A stretch of 64,000 nucleotides of DNA from Mangifera indica (lineage: Eukaryota > Streptophyta > Magnoliopsida > Sapindales > Anacardiaceae). Made by a program: the position numbers and the translations under genes. Positions within the stretch are counted from its first letter, which is position 1, and each line of letters begins with the position of its first letter. Location: the NCBI RefSeq assembly GCF_011075055.1, contig NC_058146.1:7626001-7690000 (forward strand), read 5' to 3'. The notes below the pieces were generated by a model. That model saw only the letters and a list, made by a program, of their open reading frames with translations, was not told the DNA's origin and did not search any database. This document shows, piece by piece, positions 61,118 through 64,000 of the stretch.

Positions 61118-61858
61118 GTTATTTTGCTTTTATATGGTTGAGGCACACATTTTAAAGACTAACCACTCCCAATTTCAAATTTAATTTGAGTTTTTGTTAA
61201 CACTATTTTTTCCAATTCCAAACCTAATTTATTTTATTTTATTTTATTTTTTATAAACTATCTTATTTTCCTGCAACTGATTTTTTAAAATAAAATATTG
61301 GTTTTTCATGTGAAATGCATGCTTCATGTTTAAATTATTTAATCAACAAAAATATGCCTAGACACAAAATATGTTATTATATGATTTGATGAGTTTGAAT
61401 TAAAAATAATATAATATTTAATTATATGATGACATATTATATGTGTATCTAAATTATATATAAAAAATATTTACACATATCACTACTCTTATTTAATATA
61501 TGTTATCTATTTTTCAATAAAACTATGTGTATAAATAATACATATAATTTTATATATAAATAATAACACATTATTATGTGATTAGATATTATTTTATTTT
61601 TAATTTAAAATTATCTCATCACATAGTAATAAATCATTATTTATATATAAAAGTATATATATTATCTCAGTTCTGTTGAAAGATGTAAAAACAAACGTGT
61701 CCCCATTTTTTATTTTACAAAAATTTTTAGAAAAAAAGTAGGTATTAATTCCTAGTCAGAATTATCATATATGAATTAATATAGAATCTTTTCTGAAAAT
61801 TGTTGTAAAATTAAGAAAGGGATATAATCCATAGTAATATTACGCGTACTCATTTTAG

Positions 61859-61952
<94 letters not shown>

Positions 61953-62960
61953 ATGTATAAAAAATGGATCCTTATAATTTTATTGTACAAACAATAAATA
62001 CCTTCATAAATAGGTAGAATATTGAGATATATATTCATTTCTCAGTGCCATTTGAGGTTGTAATTTATTGCATAATTAATGTTAGTTTCTAAGTTTAGCT
62101 TAATTTTTTTCGATCCAGTAAAATTAGAAAGGTACATTCTGGTCCCTAAAAGTGAAATTTGGTCCTTATAAAATTTATAATAACACCTTTAAATACCTCA
62201 AACAAACTATTGAGTCAAAAGGTTACTTAGCCTAAATCCTAATAACCTAAATTAATTATTCTTGCAATTCACAACAAATGGGATGGAGTTATGTGCTTGT
62301 CAAGTAACATTGGGGAGATCATCTACTGTAGATTTGGACTTAGGAGTCATATCTTGCTTGGGTTGTGTTATGCTAACCTTAAAGATGAACTAATTGTGTA
62401 AAATTGGCTACGATAACGATAATTAGAATTCAGCTATAATAGTATTGATTAAAATAGTATAGAATGAACAGAAAGAAGATTTTTTATCTTGTTCAATTCA
62501 ACCCATTGATGACTTTGAAAAAGTATTCTAACATAGCATGAATAATGTTTACAAAAGAGATTATTATAAAAAAAAGACTCGATTTTGGATAGATGTTTAA
62601 AGAGGATGGTTGGGCCTTTTTTAGAGCTTCGTCGCCTATCCTTACATGATTTAGTATACGATAGCTTTTTATTACGTTACGTGGAGACAGATTAACAGTT
62701 GGGTCTTGATATAATAAGAAGTTATTGTTTTCTCACGTTAACATGAGATAAGGAAGATGTGCAAGCTGATGGGTGCTTTCAAGGCCGAACCTGAGCTATG
62801 GTTGAGACCTAACCTCAATTTAAAAAAAACGTTATTGCTAACCCAATTGAAATTTATTTTGCAAGTTTTAGTGGAATAAATGTAATATATTGAATAGAAT
62901 GCTCCTTTTCTTAATTTGTGTAAATAACTACCGTGTAATCCTTTATCTTGATTTCAAGAG
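59801..62960. other. AT-rich spacer with microsatellites, no gene recognised
   Basis: The region holds two copies of the AT-rich dispersed repeat (about 59870-60030 and 61380-61660), AT runs near 60010-60020 and 60487-60508, a (TTA)n run at about 61088-61117, and a long AT run listed separately. No frame shows a domain. Confidence 0.55.
61859..61938. repeat. (AT)n microsatellite, about 80 bp, then a T run
   Basis: An almost pure alternating AT tract is followed by about 14 T. The open frame across it (Ile/Tyr repeat) is an artefact. Confidence 0.95.
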
Positions 62961-63340
62961 AAAGAGTTGCGACCAAGTAGAGCTGCTAAGATTTCTGTTT
63001 CAGGTGGTCATGGCGTGCCATTGTTCTTTTCTTTGCCACTACTTCACTCTTTCAAAGCTTTGATCCTTACTATTTTCTCTTTGTTGTTCATTTTAAGTTT
63101 TTCTTTCTACATTTGCGCTTTTGAAGCTGAAGATTGCATCTTAAGCCTCAAACTTCATAAGCTTTCTACATCCAGTTCTTTTTTTTCTGTTGTATGTTTC
63201 ATTTATGTTTTGCGAAGTTTTAGTTTTTGGTTGTTTTAAGACTGATTTTGTCAATAGCTTTGTAGCGTAAGAATACTTATTTGTGTTATAGGGAAAAATA
63301 GTCAAGATTCTTTTGCACATTTTCTCTGTACTATTCTTTT
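62961..63340. other. spacer, no gene supported
   Basis: An open stretch on the plus strand lacks an ATG at its beginning and is T-rich and hydrophobic. There is no recognisable domain or splice context, so I do not call a gene. Confidence 0.4.
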
Positions 63341-63344
63341 TAAC

Positions 63345-64000
63345 ACCAAAGGTTTAGTCTATTGCTCCTCTACTGTAAAATTTTAAAAATTTAAATATCT
63401 ACTCATTAACTATTAAAGTTAACAAAATTTATTATTATTAAAGGTATAATTATCATTTAATTAATAAGATTAAAAAATAAAATTTTATCTTATTTTCTCA
63501 TTTTAATTTTAAAATCTAACAATTTTTCTCTAGTTTAATTTTGAAAACTTACTATTTCTCTCTTAGGGTTTTATTTCTTTCCTCCTTTCTCAAGCGACTT
63601 TTCTCCAACCGATAGCCCATCTTATTTCTCTGTTAGTGCTCCCTTCCACCTCCCAAAGACAGACGGATCAGTGGAATTGGTCAAAGACAAATTGACGTGT
63701 GTTCAAAGATGGCCCCACAAAATTGCTCTCTCTTGTTCGAAGATGGTTTGCTTCTCTTCATGAAACATCATCCACTACTCTTCGTCCAGAGTGCTTCATG
63801 AAGACAAAGACAAAGATGAAGGGCGTCTGAAGATCGTCTAAAGACGAAGAGCGCACGATGAAGAGATTTTTGGATGCCCTTCGTTTTTAGGCGATCTTTG
63901 AAGCACTTCATGAAGACAAAGGGTTGACATATTGTCTTTAGCCTTTGTTGTCTAACCTTCATTGTCCACAATAGAGAAAGAAGATGAATTGTCAATTGGA
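63345..64000. mobile_element. probable left part of a Mutator-type element with GAAGAC-rich interior
   Basis: The left portion (caaaggtttagtctattgct, then a run like ttaactattaaagttaacaa, then tttgaaaacttactatttc) resembles the layout inside 5816-6633. The interior at 63650-63980 has many gaagac and agacgaag words and a repeated gcttcatgaagacaaag (63801 and 63905), like 6160-6240. The right end is outside the window, so no TIR pair or duplication can be shown. Confidence 0.4.

Noticed and set aside
61850..62038. Frame with a long Ile/Tyr repeat
   Set aside because: It is only an (AT)n microsatellite.
62967..63239. 90-residue hydrophobic plus-strand frame
   Set aside because: It does not begin with ATG, it is T-rich, and nothing supports a gene.

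Overview
The window is AT-rich plant nuclear DNA, most likely from a eudicot. The evidence is a spliced gene with GT/AG introns that resembles plant homologues, several Ty1/copia elements whose primer-binding sites match initiator tRNA-Met, and many miniature TIR elements (MITEs). Nearly everything is decayed. I see no operon, CRISPR array, phage or other prokaryotic feature, no rRNA or tRNA gene, and no intact long reading frame.

Layout. 1-11 kb holds no recognisable gene. It is AT-rich spacer with MITEs, three of which have TIRs and 9-bp target duplications of the Mutator type (1717-2177, 4804-5414, 5816-6633). 11.2-15.6 kb is an old minus-strand copia element with gag and pol remnants and a ~57-bp tandem repeat in its leader. 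15.6-19.2 kb is spacer with a CACTA-type MITE (16490-16798) and an hAT-like MITE. 19.2-20.2 kb is a block of higher GC with an internal direct duplication. 22.2-28.1 kb is a second minus-strand copia element, with gag, protease, integrase, RT and RNase H in order and a leader carrying nine TTGAC motifs. 28.1-32 kb has no recognisable gene. 32673-37542 is a complete but non-functional plus-strand copia element with 387-bp LTRs and a perfect 5-bp target duplication.

The host-gene part is 37.7-59.8 kb, plus strand. First comes a small gene for a twin-CX9C protein resembling the complex I assembly factor NDUFAF8. It is followed by a degraded multi-exon copy of the plant Mic1-domain gene (RMC1, regulator of the MON1-CCZ1 complex). 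The 3' end of that gene and its downstream flank have been duplicated in tandem. Further copies of the terminal exon lie near 49.6, 56.6 and 58.4 kb, and a penultimate-exon copy lies near 47.5 kb. The array was then split by a minus-strand copia remnant (47803 to about 49530) and a complete copia element (49828-55044, 320-bp LTRs, target duplication tagat). 59.8-64 kb is AT-rich spacer with microsatellites and the left part of another Mutator-like element.

How the pieces relate. The genes do not form a pathway cluster. The main story is a decaying host locus amplified at its 3' end and invaded in steps by retroelements, so that sibling repeat copies serve as natural empty-site controls. The most useful discoveries are the NDUFAF8-like gene with a damaged splice acceptor, the RMC1 terminal-exon array, and a ~760-bp TIR insert that orders the duplications. 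I found no convincing new biological system.
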